Shown here: piece by piece, positions 45,901 through 59,577 of the stretch
Layout: every line of letters begins with the position of its first letter
Numbering within the stretch: position 1 is the first letter of the stretch
Assembly (NCBI RefSeq): GCF_027172205.1
Contig: NC_070604.1
Span: forward strand, 98,911,851-98,975,850
Direction: 5' to 3'
Length of the DNA stretch: 64,000 nucleotides
Source of the DNA: Podarcis raffonei
Lineage: Eukaryota; Chordata; Lepidosauria; Squamata; Lacertidae
Position numbers and translations under genes: made by a program
Notes under the pieces: model-generated
Seen by the model: only the letters and a program-made list of their open reading frames with translations
Told to the model about the DNA's origin: nothing
Database searches by the model: none

Positions 45901-48125
45901 TTGCAATTAATTTCTCTTTCTCTGCATCTTTTTGGGGCACATCAGTCCTTCTATCCTGAGTCTAATTTTTAAAACTGCAAAGTTTATAAACATTAGTTCC
46001 AACTTTGCCATTGAGTGCTGAGTCGAATCCTTAAATTGAAGGTATTGATGAGTTATAAAATATCACAGTATCTGATTCTGCTCCTTGCACCCATCCTGCA
46101 GGTTTTCCACTGGTGAGCATATTTGGCTAAATGTTGCTCTCAAGAATGTATCTAGTGAAATGCCATCAAATTTAAGTTTTCCAGATGGACCTAATAATGA
46201 ATAGATAGATCCTAGTTGCACTGTGTCTTCTGTTCCTTACTGTTTCCCTGCTGCAACTATTTTAACCTCTCAGATGCCAGCTGTGTGCAAGCTACTTTTC
46301 AGTAAAGAAAAGCTTTCCTCATTTCCACCCTGTATTTTTATTTTATTTTATCAGCATGTGTTGTAAGCTCAGATTCTATGTGCCTCTTACACCAGGCTTG
46401 TAATCATACTGCTATACTGTAAGCACAAACAGTGTGTATGAGATAGTGCACAACTGTGTCGTCAAATCTTGGTGACCAAGAAGTGATCTGTGGGACAGAA
46501 AAGATCCCTGCACTGGTTCTTTGATTTTGATTTTAAGAGAGAAGGAGGTGGCATACAGTGAAGCTGTCAGTGGTTACTAGTTATGATATTCACCTTCCAC
46601 TGTTGGAGTCAGAATGCCACTGAATGAATACCACTTGCCAAGAAACACAAGTGGGGAAACTGACCGTGCTCTCAGGTCCTGCTTATGGGCTTCTGTCTGG
46701 CATCCGATTGGCCACTGTGAGAACAGGATGCTGGACTATAAGGACTTTTTGGCCTGTTTCAGCAGGCTGCTCTTACATTCACTTATTTTTTTGTGCCACT
46801 TCCTACGCCTAGCAGCAGAGGGCAGTGTTTGGTCATTATTCTAAATTGCATTAGAATTTGAAAATGCAATTGTTTGATAGTTCAGGTTAAAATTTCAAGT
46901 GTATTATCATGGCAGTACAGTGGTACCTCGGGTTGCATACACTTCAGGTTACATACGCTTCAGGTTACAGACTCCGCTAACCCAGAAATAGTACTTCGGG
47001 TTAAGAACTTTGCTTCAGGATGAGAACAGAAATCGTGCTACGGCGGCAGCGGGAGGCCCCATTAGCTAAAGTGGTGCTTCAGGTTAAGAACAGTTTCAGG
47101 TTAAGAACGGACCCCCGGAACGAATTAAGTACGTAACCAGAGGTGCCACTGTATTTAGGCAGTCTAGATAAATGAGGGAAATGGAACTGCTTTTGGTACT
47201 TCTTTGTACTGGAACAAGAATGCTGGATGCTACTGGATAATCCTACTGCTTGCCTATCAGAATGAATTCAATTCTCCGTTTTCCATACAAAAGAATCAGA
47301 CACTCTCCGTTGTGAATGATGTCCTGTTGTAAGCTTAATAAAACTCAAAGCAAACCAAATACTTAGCGATGGAGGTTTTAAATAATATATTTGTTCATAC
47401 AGGGCTGCTATCGACCTCTTGCGAATCATCAAGAGATAAAAGCAGAGCCTTCTCAAGGTAATGGTTTGAAATGATGAAATTATCGTTTAATGCTAGCCTG
47501 AAAATGTCACCATTGCAAAAATAAAAATAAAATGCTGCACTTTTTCATATTCTCAACAGTTACAATTTAAAACACTTACCGCTCTGTTCACTCTTTTCCA
47601 GATAGCCATGTTAATCTATTGCTGAAAAAACAGTGCAAATAGCACATTTATTAAGGCATAAGCTTCGTGGACTAGAGTCCATATCATTGGATGCATAAAG
47701 TGTTATCCTAAACTGGCAGGCATATATACACACAGTTGTAAGGGTTTATTTTTTTCTCTTCACCTGTGTGTGTGTGTGTACACCTGCCAGTTTAGCTGGT
47801 ACACTTGACATGGACTCTAGTCCATGAAGCTAATGCCATAATAAATACGTTAAGTCACTAAAGCCTCTTGTTTATTCTCTGTGGGCAGTAGTGGCTTTGT
47901 TTAAATATTTTAATTTATTTAAATGTTTGGGAAACCATCTCTTTGTGGTTTTTACTGTGCTAAGCTCCTTAGAGGCTGTGGTAATTGTTGTTAGTATTAT
48001 AATAATATTTATTTATATCCCACCTGTTTCCTTGACAGGGACTCAAGGCAGCTTATAGCTAAAATAGAAACAGCTAAAAACATAGGTAAAAAGCAATCAT
48101 TAAAAAACAATTAAACATTAATAGA

Positions 48126-48192
<67 letters not shown>

Positions 48193-51100
48193 TATATATA
48201 TATATAGTGTGTGTTTCTGTGTGTGTGTGTGCGCGCGCGCACGCGCCTGTGTGTGTGTGTAGATAGATAGATGGATGGATGGATATGGATACATAGATAT
48301 AGATATATGACATACAGATCATTACAATAAAAACATCATAGCACCAGCCCTTTCTGGACACCAACTTTGAATTGTGCCCAGAAACACACTGGTATCCAGT
48401 GGAGCAATTGTAACAAGGGAGTTGTATGACACCTAAAACCAGCCCCAGTCAGCAATTCAGCTGCAGCTCTTCAAGCCATTGACATTTCGGAGCACTTTGA
48501 CTACTGTTCCAGTGTAGTCATTCTGTCCCTTTTTTCTAGCCCGTGTTCCGTTCTTCAGAGGCACGGCTTTTCATTTCAAAACTCTTCAAGTAGGGCACTA
48601 AACAGGAACGCAGGGTAGGAGCATAGCAGTCTCTGCCTTATGCCAGGCCAAATTCTTTGCCCACTTACTTGGTCCACTTACTGACAGCAACTGTCCAGAA
48701 TCTTTGGCAGAGGTCTTTCCCATCACCTACCACTTGTTCTGGGATTCTCAGCATTGAGTCTGGGATGTCCGGACATTGCATGCAAAGCACTGTGGTACTA
48801 CTGAGCTACAATCTATCTCCTTGGTTAGTAGATTGTGTGTGAATTCTGGTTAGTAGACAGTGAGAATTCTGACACCCCAGCATGTGGTTATCATTAACAC
48901 TTTGTTAAACATGCCCTTAATTTAGACCAGGGGTTCACAAACTTTTTTCTCTGGCCAGAGAATAAAAAATTGCTCGCCCCACACCATTTTTTTTATTTAT
49001 TGATAAGGCATGCATTGGAAAACAAAAAGAAACAACTCCTAGCAGTGCTTGATTTGTAGCATAGAACACAACTACTTTATAACATGATCATGGGGCATCC
49101 AGAAAGTATAGGACAATGCAGCTACATAAGAATATATATAATTATAAACAAGTTTATTACATATGTACCTGAAGTATGTACACAAACTCCATGAGAGGCT
49201 TGAGCTGTTTTTTCTGGGTAATCTCATTTAGATTAGGTCTAATTTGAGACAAACTCACTCTCATCTCCTCATCAACACAAAGAAGCCTTTCTCTTTCCTG
49301 ATCTTTCATATTTGTCAGATTTGAAAATCCCTGTTCACAAAAATAAGTTGTGGAGAACTATAGAAGAATAGCCAATGCTGTTGAATAAAGGCATAGATAC
49401 TGCTTCTGGTTGTGCATGCATTCTGCACTGAAATGTTTAAATGTTTCTTTGATTGTCCTTGAATCTTCTCGCTACCCTTGCCATCCTCTGCCCTTTGAGA
49501 ACCTCTGATTTAGACAAATATAAAGTTTTTCCCCCATCAAATTTGGGTTGAGTTCTGGTGACATTTTTTCTGGCTTAGAGGAGCTGCTGCTCCCTGTGCA
49601 GCAAAGGATCTCCGCCCCCACCTCCATATCTGGCTTTGGGTGCATTTGTGCTAGCAAGTTGCACATGTTTCCAGAGGTTGCCTACAAACTGTGGACTCAG
49701 GACTTCCGGAGGCGGCGCGAAACAGCAATGGCGGTCCTCTTCAGTTGTTGAAGAGGGGCTCCGCGGAAAAGGGTCGTGCGCTGCGGCACAGCGACGACCC
49801 GTTTAGGAAAACCACGGGTAGAGTGAGCCCGTGGCCGTGGGATTCGGCGGGCACCAGGAGCGACCTCGGATACGCAGAAGGGACCCCGTAAGGGGCTCCG
49901 GAACGTGGAGGGGGTAGAAATATCCAAGTTCTGGGGTTTGGCAGAAGAGAAAGACTTCAAAATCGTCACCGCTTTTAGATTGGGAAGAGTGGCCAAGAAA
50001 GATAAACCAAGGGATTGCTTGATCATATTGAGATACAAGCAAGAAAAAGACAACATACTTGGCCTACATTTTAAAAACCCATTGGTGATACAGGGAAAGA
50101 CAGCAGAAATCTTCAGAGACATACCAAAACAATTGTTGGACTTAAGAACTACATACAAGGATCTGGCAAGATTATTAAGAAACAACACAATCCCTTACAG
50201 GTGGGAATTCCCCCAAGGATTATCTTTTAATTTGAAAGGGAAGAAGGTGAGAATCAGAACAGCAGAAGAGCAAGAAAAATTCCTAAACGATCACGGGGAG
50301 GACCTTCGAAAAGGGACAGCAGGTACCTGGCCACCCCCCACGCCTGGTACAAAAGATCCACCTCCAGACATAGACGAGAAGGGAGACAACCCCATCGGCT
50401 AACAAGCTGATCCAGGATGTCTCTGCAGCTTTTTAGTTGGAATATCCATGGGGCAAATTCCCCTGAAAAAAGGAAAAGGATTTTTCACATTTTGAGGAAA
50501 GAACAACTAGACGTCATTTGTCTCCAGGAAACCCATGTGACTAGGCTCCACAGAAGAGTGCTAATAAACAAGCGACTAGGCCAAGAATTTATTTCATCAG
50601 CTAAAGAAAAGAAAAGGGGAGTCGTGATATATGCAAAGGAGAGCCTAGCACCAAAATTTGTGTTCAAAGATGAACAAGGAAGAATTTTGGCGATCGAAAT
50701 ACAATCACAAGGAGAAAAATTTTTGATAATTGGAATTTATGCACCAAATGAGGGGAAATCTGAATTTTATGGGAAGCTGCATGAGACAATGCTGGACCAT
50801 ATGGACTATAATAACATCATTCTGATGGGAGATATGAATGGGGTTGTCTCCACACACATGGATAAGTCACAAAATCAAAATGTGACTAAAGATGGCAGAC
50901 TACCAAAGACTTTTTTTGAACTCACAGACAATATGGACTTGATTGATATCTGGAGGACAAAGAACCCCCTAGGTAGAGAGGGAACATTCTTTTCTGAGGC
51001 CCACCTATCCTGGACAAGAATCGACCAAATCTGGATATCTAGAGGACTGGCACCCAAGACCAAAAAAGTAGAGATCTGCCCTAAAACTTGCTCCGACCAT

Positions 51101-54100
51101 AACCCCTTGAAAATGGACTTGAGACTTACACCAGCTGGATCCTTCAGATGGAGAATGAATGATGCATTGTTTAGAGACCAGGAGATAGTGAAGAAGGCCC
51201 AAAAGACGATGAAAGACTACTTTGAACTAAATTTGAACACTTCGGTGGAAAAAAAAACAATCTGGGACGCAAGCAAAGCTGTTATGAGAGGGTTTCTGAT
51301 ACAGCAGAATTCTATTAAGAAAAAACTCTGGAACGGTAAAAAGGACAAGATCTTGGAAAGGATAAAAGACGGAGAGAAAAAGTTGAGACTAAATCCAAAA
51401 TCAAAAGAAGTTTTGAGAGAAATAAAATTCCATCAAGCACAATATGCAAAACTGATAAATCAAGAAGTTGAATGGAAAATCAAACAGATGAAACAAAGAT
51501 CATTTGAATCGGCAAATAAATGTGGGAAGCTGCTATCATGGCAGCTGAAAAAGAGACAAAAACTGAACTTTGTTACCAATCTAGAGGTTGAAGGAGAATG
51601 TATTCAGAAACCAGAGGAAATTAGAAAGTGTTTCCAGAGATATTTTAAAAAATTGTTTTCCCAAGGACCCCAAGTGGAGACTGAAATAAATAAATTTTTA
51701 AAAAGCTATGGCCTACAAAAACTAACACAAGACAAACAAACTGACCTGAATTATAAAATAACCCAACAGGAAATCGAAAATGCCATTCAGAACATGCAAC
51801 TAGGCAAATCCCCGGGCCCAGATGGACTTACCTCCAAATACTATAAGATATTGAAGGAATACCTGACTCAGCCATTGATGGAGGTATGTAATCAAATTAT
51901 GGAAGGGAAGGGGGCACCAGAATCGTGGAAAGAGGCATTCATCACTTTGATACCAAAATTGGAATCTGAAAAGACTCAACTTAAGAACTACCGTCCCATC
52001 TCACTCCTAAACGTGGATTACAAGATTTTTGCTGACATTTTGGCAAATAGATTGAAAAAAGTCTTAAATGGAGTTATTCATAAAGACCAAGCAGGCTTTC
52101 TCCCTGGCAGGCATTTGTCAGATAATACTAGGAACATTGTTGACGTTCTGGAACTTCTACAGACAAATTTGAATACAAAAGCAGTTTTGATATTTATAGA
52201 CGCGGAGAAGGCCTTTGACAATATATCTTGGAAATTTATGAAGAAGAATTTGGAAGGGATGGGAGTGGGAAGGGCGTTCCAAAATGGCATAGATGCAATA
52301 TATTCAGAACAAAAGGCTAAATTGATAGTAAACAATGTGGTGACAGAAGAGTTTAAAATTGAAAAAGGAACACGACAGGGGTGCCCCCTATCACCCTTGC
52401 TATTTATTTCTGTCCTTGAGGTTTTGCTAAATTTGATCAGGAAGGATCAGCAGGTGGAAGGAATACAGGTCGGAGGAAAACAATATAAACTGAAGGCCTT
52501 TGCAGATGACTTGGTTTTGACATTACAGGAGCCGGTGTCCAGCACAAAAAGAGTATTGGAATTAATTTCTGAGTTTGGTCGGGTGGCGGGATTCAAGTTA
52601 AACAAACAAAAAACTAAGGTTTTGGCAAAAAACTTGACACCTTTAGAAATAGATGGGTTTCAGAAGGAAACAGAACTAAACGTTGTTAATAAAGTGAAAT
52701 ACCTGGGGGTCAACTTGACTGGGAAAAATTTGAATCTGTTTAAAGATAATTATGAAAAATGTTGGTCTGAAATTAAAAAGGATCTAGAAATCTGGTCAAG
52801 ATTGAAACTTTCCTTGTTGGGAAGAATTGTAGCAGTAAAGATGAATGTATTGCCAAAAATGCTGTTTCTGTTCCAGACCCTACAGATCGTGGACAGAGTG
52901 GAATGTTTTGGAAAGTGGCAGAGGGACATTATGAAGTTTGTCTGGCAGGGCAAAAAGCCCCGAATAAAATTTAAAATATTAACAGATGCAAAGGAAAGAG
53001 GGGGTTTTGCCCTGCCGGACTTAAGGTTGTATTATGAAGCTGCATCCCTCTGCTGGCTGAAAGATTGGTTTTTGCTAGAAAACACTGATGTCCTAGATCT
53101 GGAAGGGTTCAACAATGCTTTTGGGTGGCATGCATATTTGTGGTACGACAAGGTAAAGTCTCATAAGTTGTTTAAAAACCATATTGTAAGGAAATCTCTG
53201 TTTTCTGTCTGGACTAAATACAAGGACTTATTTGAAAACAAGACTCCGAGGTGGTTATCACCGATGGAGGCTAAAGCCACAAAAATACTTAATATGGGGG
53301 GTGGCTGGGCAAAATACTGTGAAATAATAGAAAGAGTGGGTGACACTTGGAGGTTGCAGAGCTTTGAAAAATTGAAAGGGAAGGTGCGAGACTGGTTTCA
53401 CTATGCCCAAATTTTAGAGATCTTTAAAAAAGATAAAAAAATTGGTTTCCAGGTGGAAAAATCAAAATTAGAACTAGAATTACTTGAACCTAAGACGAAA
53501 GTGCTTTCAAGAATGTACAACTTGCTGCTTAAATGGAATACTCAAGATGAGACAGTCAAATCAGCCATGATAAAATGGGCACAAGATATTGGATACAACA
53601 TTATGTTTGAGGACTGGGAAAGGTTATGGACCACCGGTATGAAATTTACGGCATGTAGTGCCTTAAAGGAAAATATTATGAAAATGATGTACAGGTGGTA
53701 CATGACCCCAGTCAAACTTGCAAAGATATACCATTTGTCTGATAATAAATGTTGGAAATGTAAGGAGGCTGAAGGAACTTTTTACCACCTCTGGTGGACA
53801 TGCCCGAGGGTGAAGGCCTTCTGGGAAATGATTTATAACGAGTTGAAAAAGGTATTTAAGTATACCTTTCAGAAGAAACCAGAGGCCTTCCTCTTGGGCA
53901 TTGTGGGCCAGAGGATACCTAAGAAAGACAGAACCTTCTTTCTATATGCAACGACTGCAGCAAGAATTCTCATAGCTAAATACTGGAAGGCACAGGAGCT
54001 ACCCACACTGGAAGAATGGCACACACAACTGATGGACTATATGCAACTAGCCGAAATGACTGGCAGAATCCGAGACCTGGGAGAAGAGGCTGCGGAAGAG

Positions 54101-57100
54101 GATTGGAAAAAATTTAAGGACTATTTACAAAAACATTATAAGATATATGAATGTTAAAAATTTGCTAAGGTTTGAGGTAAATATGCTTCAGTATTGAAAT
54201 TCGGAGTTGATAGAAACAAAGTTAATGATTGAGAAAAGTTTTAATTTCAGAGTGAATAATTAGATGAAAATACAAAAACACAGGAAACAAGGTATTAATT
54301 TGCTGTTTATATTTATTATAAAGAATGCAGGGATGGAGGAGATGGGGAAGTCCAGTGGATGATGAAAAAAAAAAAAAAAGACTTCGAAAAATGAATTTTT
54401 TCTTGTTTAATTTCTTTTTCTTTCTGTAAAACCGCTTTTGTTGTGTTATTGATGATGGATTTAGATTCTGGAAAAAAGCAATAAAAAAATTTATAAAAAA
54501 AAAAAAAAAAACAAACTGTGGACTCAGTGGGTGACTTGAGGCAAGATATTTTGTCTCTCACCAGTAAAAAGTCAATGTTAATTATTTAACTTGCAAAGTA
54601 TTGTAAGGATGAGTATTTAGAAGAATTGTAAATACCTTTAAAAATGAAAAGAACTATAAATATGTTTTAGTAACAAGCTTGAGTCCTTTTTTGCATATCA
54701 CAGAAAGTGCCCAGCAGTGAGTGCTTCTTAACTTTGTGTCTTAGCAGAGCAGAAATACAAATTACTAACAAAAAATATCGTACAGAATTATGCACGGTGT
54801 TCAAAGTGTTTATTTGCATAGTTTCTGGGATGTTCATGCATCCCTGTTTAGTAACTGGTGGCCAGAAACCAAAGATATTTAGATTACTCACTACCTCTCA
54901 TTTCCTTTTTTCATTTCCCTGTGCTTTGAAAGCCATGAACATATTTCTGTTACTAAATATCAAGCACCTTTAATATACTGACAAGTAACAATCTCTCCAG
55001 CGTATTATATCATATAGGAACTGTTGGGCTAGATCAGTTCAGATGATTCAGTTCTCTGTGTTCAGAAGAGGCCAGAGAGAGGTTCACAACCTTTAAAAAG
55101 GTAAAGGTAAAGGTACCCCTGCCCGTACGGGCCAGTCGTGACCGACTCTAGGGTTGCGCGCTCATCTGGCTCAAGAGGCCATGAGCCGGCGCCGTCCGAA
55201 GACACTTCCGGGTCACGTGGCCAGCATGACGAAGCTGCAGCTGGCGAGCCAGCACCAGCGCTGCACACGGAAACGCCGTTTACCTCCCCGCTATAAAGCG
55301 GTACCTATTTAACTACTTGCACTTAGGGGTGCTTTCGAACTGCTAGGTGGGCAGGAGCTGGGACCGAACGACGGGAGCTCACCCCGCCGCAGGGATTCGA
55401 ACCGCCGACCTTACGATCAGCAAGTCCTAGGCACTGAGGTTTTACCCACAGCGCCACCTGCGTCCCCAACCTTTAGTTGTTTGTAATAAACTTGTACTCC
55501 AGTTTCTAGCCAAGATAGACAGGTACTTCAGTCTCTGCAGTGATGGGCAAGAATGTCCAGCACCCAACTGTTTAACAATAGTAGCAACAAAATGATCCCT
55601 TGCACACTCTGCTGTTACCCTAAGTTGTTGTTGTTTAGTCGTTTAGTTGTGTCCGACTCTTCGTGACCCCCTGGACCAGAGCACGCCAGGCACTCCTGTC
55701 TTCCACTGCCTCCTGCAGTTTGGTCAAACTCATGCTGGTAGCTTCAAGAACACTATCCAACCATCTCGTCCTCTGTCGTCCCCTTCTCCTTGTGCCCTCC
55801 ATCTTTCCCAACATCAGGGTCTTTTCCAGGGAGTCTTCTCTTCTCATGAGGTGGCCAAAGTACTGGAGCCTCAGCTTCAGGATCTGTCCTTCCAGTGAGC
55901 ACTCAGGGCTGATTTCCTTCAGAATGGAGAGGTTTGATCTTCTTGCAGTCCATGGGACTCTCAAGAGTCTCCTCCAGCACCATAATTCCGAAGTAACCGC
56001 TAGGCTAAGCCGGCCCCGGTTCAAAAGCATCAATTCTTCGGCGATCAGCCTTCTTTATGGTCCAGCTCTCACTTCCATACATCACTACTGGGAAAACCAT
56101 AGCTTTAACTCTAAAATGAAGAAAGCTGGAGATAACGAGTGGATTTCTGTCTGGAATCAGTGGAAGATTTATTCAGTTCTGGTACTGACAACAAATTGTT
56201 TTGCTCTACATTATTCAATTTTGCTCCAGCTTCAAGCATGTGGATTTTGGGATGCTAGAAAAATACCTAGTAGATCTTGTAAGCCTGAAGTCTGCCCACT
56301 GCTGCTCTAGCTTGCTGCAGCTCCTATTATTAGTGGTTCCAATTTTCAGATTGAAAACTGAGGAGAAGAAGGAATATTTTTTTTTTATTGAATTTACATA
56401 CTGCCCTATACCTGGAGGTCTCAGGGTGGTTCACAGAATAAAATCAAAATATAAAACCACAAAATACATAATCAAAATAAAAACAACCCAATAACCCCCC
56501 CAACCCCACATTTTAAAAGGGCATAGGATGTCAATCAAATCAACCAAAGGCCTGGTTAAAAAGGAATGTTTTTGCCTGGTGCCTAAAGGTGTATAAGTTC
56601 ACTCAAGGGGCTCGTGGGTGAGCTGGAGTTTGTAATGTGCAACATGCCTTGAGGATGTCGTGTAAATTACATGGTACAGGAGTAGCTTATTGAGGAGCAG
56701 GAGGGACAGAGAAACATAATGGAGATAGAGGCAGGGGTAAATGGATGAAGAATGGGTGTATGTTTCAGATGAAGGGTTTGAAGGTGGTAAGAGTAGTGGC
56801 GTCATGCAGGTATGTTATATGAGACAGCTGAAGCTGCTGTAACTAGAGCAAAGGTATGAAGATCATAGGCAGGATTGTATTTCCCCACATAAATTATGGG
56901 GTGCAAAAACCATGCAGTCCTGGCACTCTTTCCCAATTCACAGAGGACTATCAGAAGATGTGAGCTGACCTAGTAGGGTACTCCAACTCTGTGGCAACCT
57001 CCCAGACACATGGAGCCAATCCATCAAACTTCTCCAGTAACTGTTGCTGTTTTCTGGCTCAGAATGTGTGGGGGAATTGTGGCACACTTGCCCACAAGGT

Positions 57101-59495
57101 CACTATGTTGTATTGTCCTATCAAGGCTCCTTACTGGAAAACCATTGTACCTTTGAGCAAGGGTTCACAGGCGAACGCTCCTTAGGGTGGCTTTTATTCC
57201 CACATAGATTTTCTTTTTTAAAAAGAATTAATATTTATTAATTTTTCCATTTTTATAATCCAATAAAAACCACATTAAAACATTCCAAATTACAGTACAA
57301 TCAAGAAAGCCAAATATAAATGCCAAATTATATATCTTTGGGCTCTGAATTTCACGAAGTGCTGATCTTCTAATATCACATTGCATTTCTTAGTTAGTCA
57401 ATAAACCATTCCGATGTTAATCCTTCATTTAATTCAAGTCCCACATAGATTATGTCCTGTCTGCCTTCTCCACTGCTAGTGGACTTCCTACTCCTAGTAT
57501 TCTTTCTTGAGTGAAGTGTTACCTTTGTGTCAATTCTTTGTGCGTTTGCACTTTTAATGTATGGGAAAGTACTCAAGGAGTCATTTCTAGCTAATTTCAT
57601 TTTCATTTTATTATTACAACAATATCAACTTTTTTTAAAAATGCTTTTAACGTAATCATCACGTTTCTTATAATTTCTTATTTCTTATTGAGTTTGACCC
57701 AACAGTGAAAGTTCTTGTTTTGCAGCAGGTGGGATTTCCACTTCTTTGTTTCTGGCTTAGCTTTTTTTTCACTTGCTAGGTTTCTGTTGACAGGAAAGCA
57801 TGTAGTTGCAACTTCACAAAGTGAAAACTAGGGCTGAGCTGGAACTTCTTGCATGCTTTTGCTGAGGTCAGCTGAGCGAGCTGTGCAGTCCCCTAGCTAG
57901 CTGGGAAACTGCCAAATCGTTTGGGGAGTCTTGAGGCACGAACATTTTTTGTTCATGAGCCTGTTCATGGATTCAGAGAAATGGGCCACCCTGTTGAAAG
58001 GACAAGATTCAGCACAATAATGCACCAAATCCACAAAACGCAGCTGAGGGCCTTTAAGAAAAGAGCCCGTTGCAATTATGGCAATCGTCTTGATTTCTGT
58101 TGAACAGGGCAGCTGTTATCCAAAAAAACAGCAAGCGCCCAGGCTTACATTTGCCTGCAAAGAAAACTGCAAAGGTTTGCCTTCTCAAGGGGGTTGTGCG
58201 AAATCCATTTGTCTACCAGTTGACAATGCAAATGTTGTTGCTTAGTGTCCTGGGCTGCAGCCGATGGCTGTATTTTGGGGGTTGTTTTGTGATGCTTGCC
58301 CCTTCTCTTTACCACAGTCTCTGCCACTTGAGGATGCCTCCCCCAGCATTTGCTCACAGAACTGCTCTCGCAAGTTACTCTGCGAATTGGGAAAGGGTAT
58401 TCATGAGTCAGAGCTGATTCACATTTTGTGCAGCAAACGTGTTTGCAGCATTAACAACGTTAAGTGCAAAGTGTGCATTTGTAAACACTCAGCGGACATG
58501 TGCTGAGGAACCTCTGTAGATCAGAGTTCCCAGCCCCTGTTCCCCTCAAGCTTACAAACATGCGCCTGTGCTTTAGGAGGCTTCCTGATGCAAACACACT
58601 TTCCACATAAAAGGCAAGCTGACCCAATATTGCAAATGGGGCAATCTGATTTGCATAAATTGCATTGCTAGTAGAAATAAGTCTCTTAGCCCTGGCTCAT
58701 ATCTTTAGGAACCAATACCTATTTCCCCAGGGGCCTGATTGCATGACTTCTCTCTGCCTGAGTGAAATCATGTGAGGGGCCTTTTGCAAGAATTGTATTT
58801 GCCTTGTTCATACGGTAATGTAACCTGCACAGTAGTAACAGGCCACTTCACAGGGGAATTTGAAACGGTGCTTGGATTGAATGCTCTCTGGGGCACAAGT
58901 TATTTTATGCATTACTCAGTTTTCTCCTATGTACATGTTTTGAGTTTAGGTCCTCTGTGCCTGTTATGTGTTGTACATGTAGTAATTATGCACTTATAAA
59001 TGATCTCTGGTACGCGGGTGGCGCTGTGGGTTAAACCACTGAGCCTAGAGGGCTTGCCAATCAGAAGGTCGGCGGTTCGAATCCCCGCGACGGGGTGAGC
59101 TCCCGTTGCTTGGTCCCTGCTCCTGCCAACCTAATAGTTCGAAAGCATGTCAAAGTGCAAGTAGATAAATAGGTACCGCTCCGGCGGGAAGGTAAACGGC
59201 GTTTCCGTGCACTGCTCTGGTTCGCCCGAAGCGGCTTAGTCATGCTGGCCACATGACCTGTACGCCGGCTCCCTCGGCCAATAAAGCGAGATGAGCAACA
59301 CAACCCCAGAGTCAGCCACGACTGGACCTAACGGTCAGGGATCCCTTTACCTTTACCTTTAAATGATCTCTAGTAATGAAGAAAAACCACAACCATAATT
59401 GTGAAGCAGTCTTTACAATTCTGTTCCATCGCAGGTAGACATTTAGTGGAACTCAATTAATATTTTCCCCTTTTCAGTTTTAAAAGCTTTAAACA

Positions 59496-59577
<82 letters not shown>

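Larger units (their letters stand above)
49701..54510 (+). mobile_element. L1 LINE, young, with intact ORF2 and 17-bp TSDs
   Basis: A 4810-bp element flanked by perfect 17-bp copies of acaaactgtggactcag (49684-49700, 54511-54527) and ending in aataaa plus a poly(A) tract. The 5' end (gacttccggaggcggcgc, then a YY1-like agcaatggcgg) looks like a genuine L1 promoter start. About 200 bp later it enters the middle of ORF1, so the N-terminal coiled-coil part of ORF1 is absent. ORF2 is open for 1246 codons. It sits in sense orientation inside NSL1 intron 4. Confidence 0.92.

Noticed and set aside
58100-58506. 105- and 80-codon frames in NSL1 intron 4
   Set aside because: No family features, no splice support, no similarity to anything I recognise.
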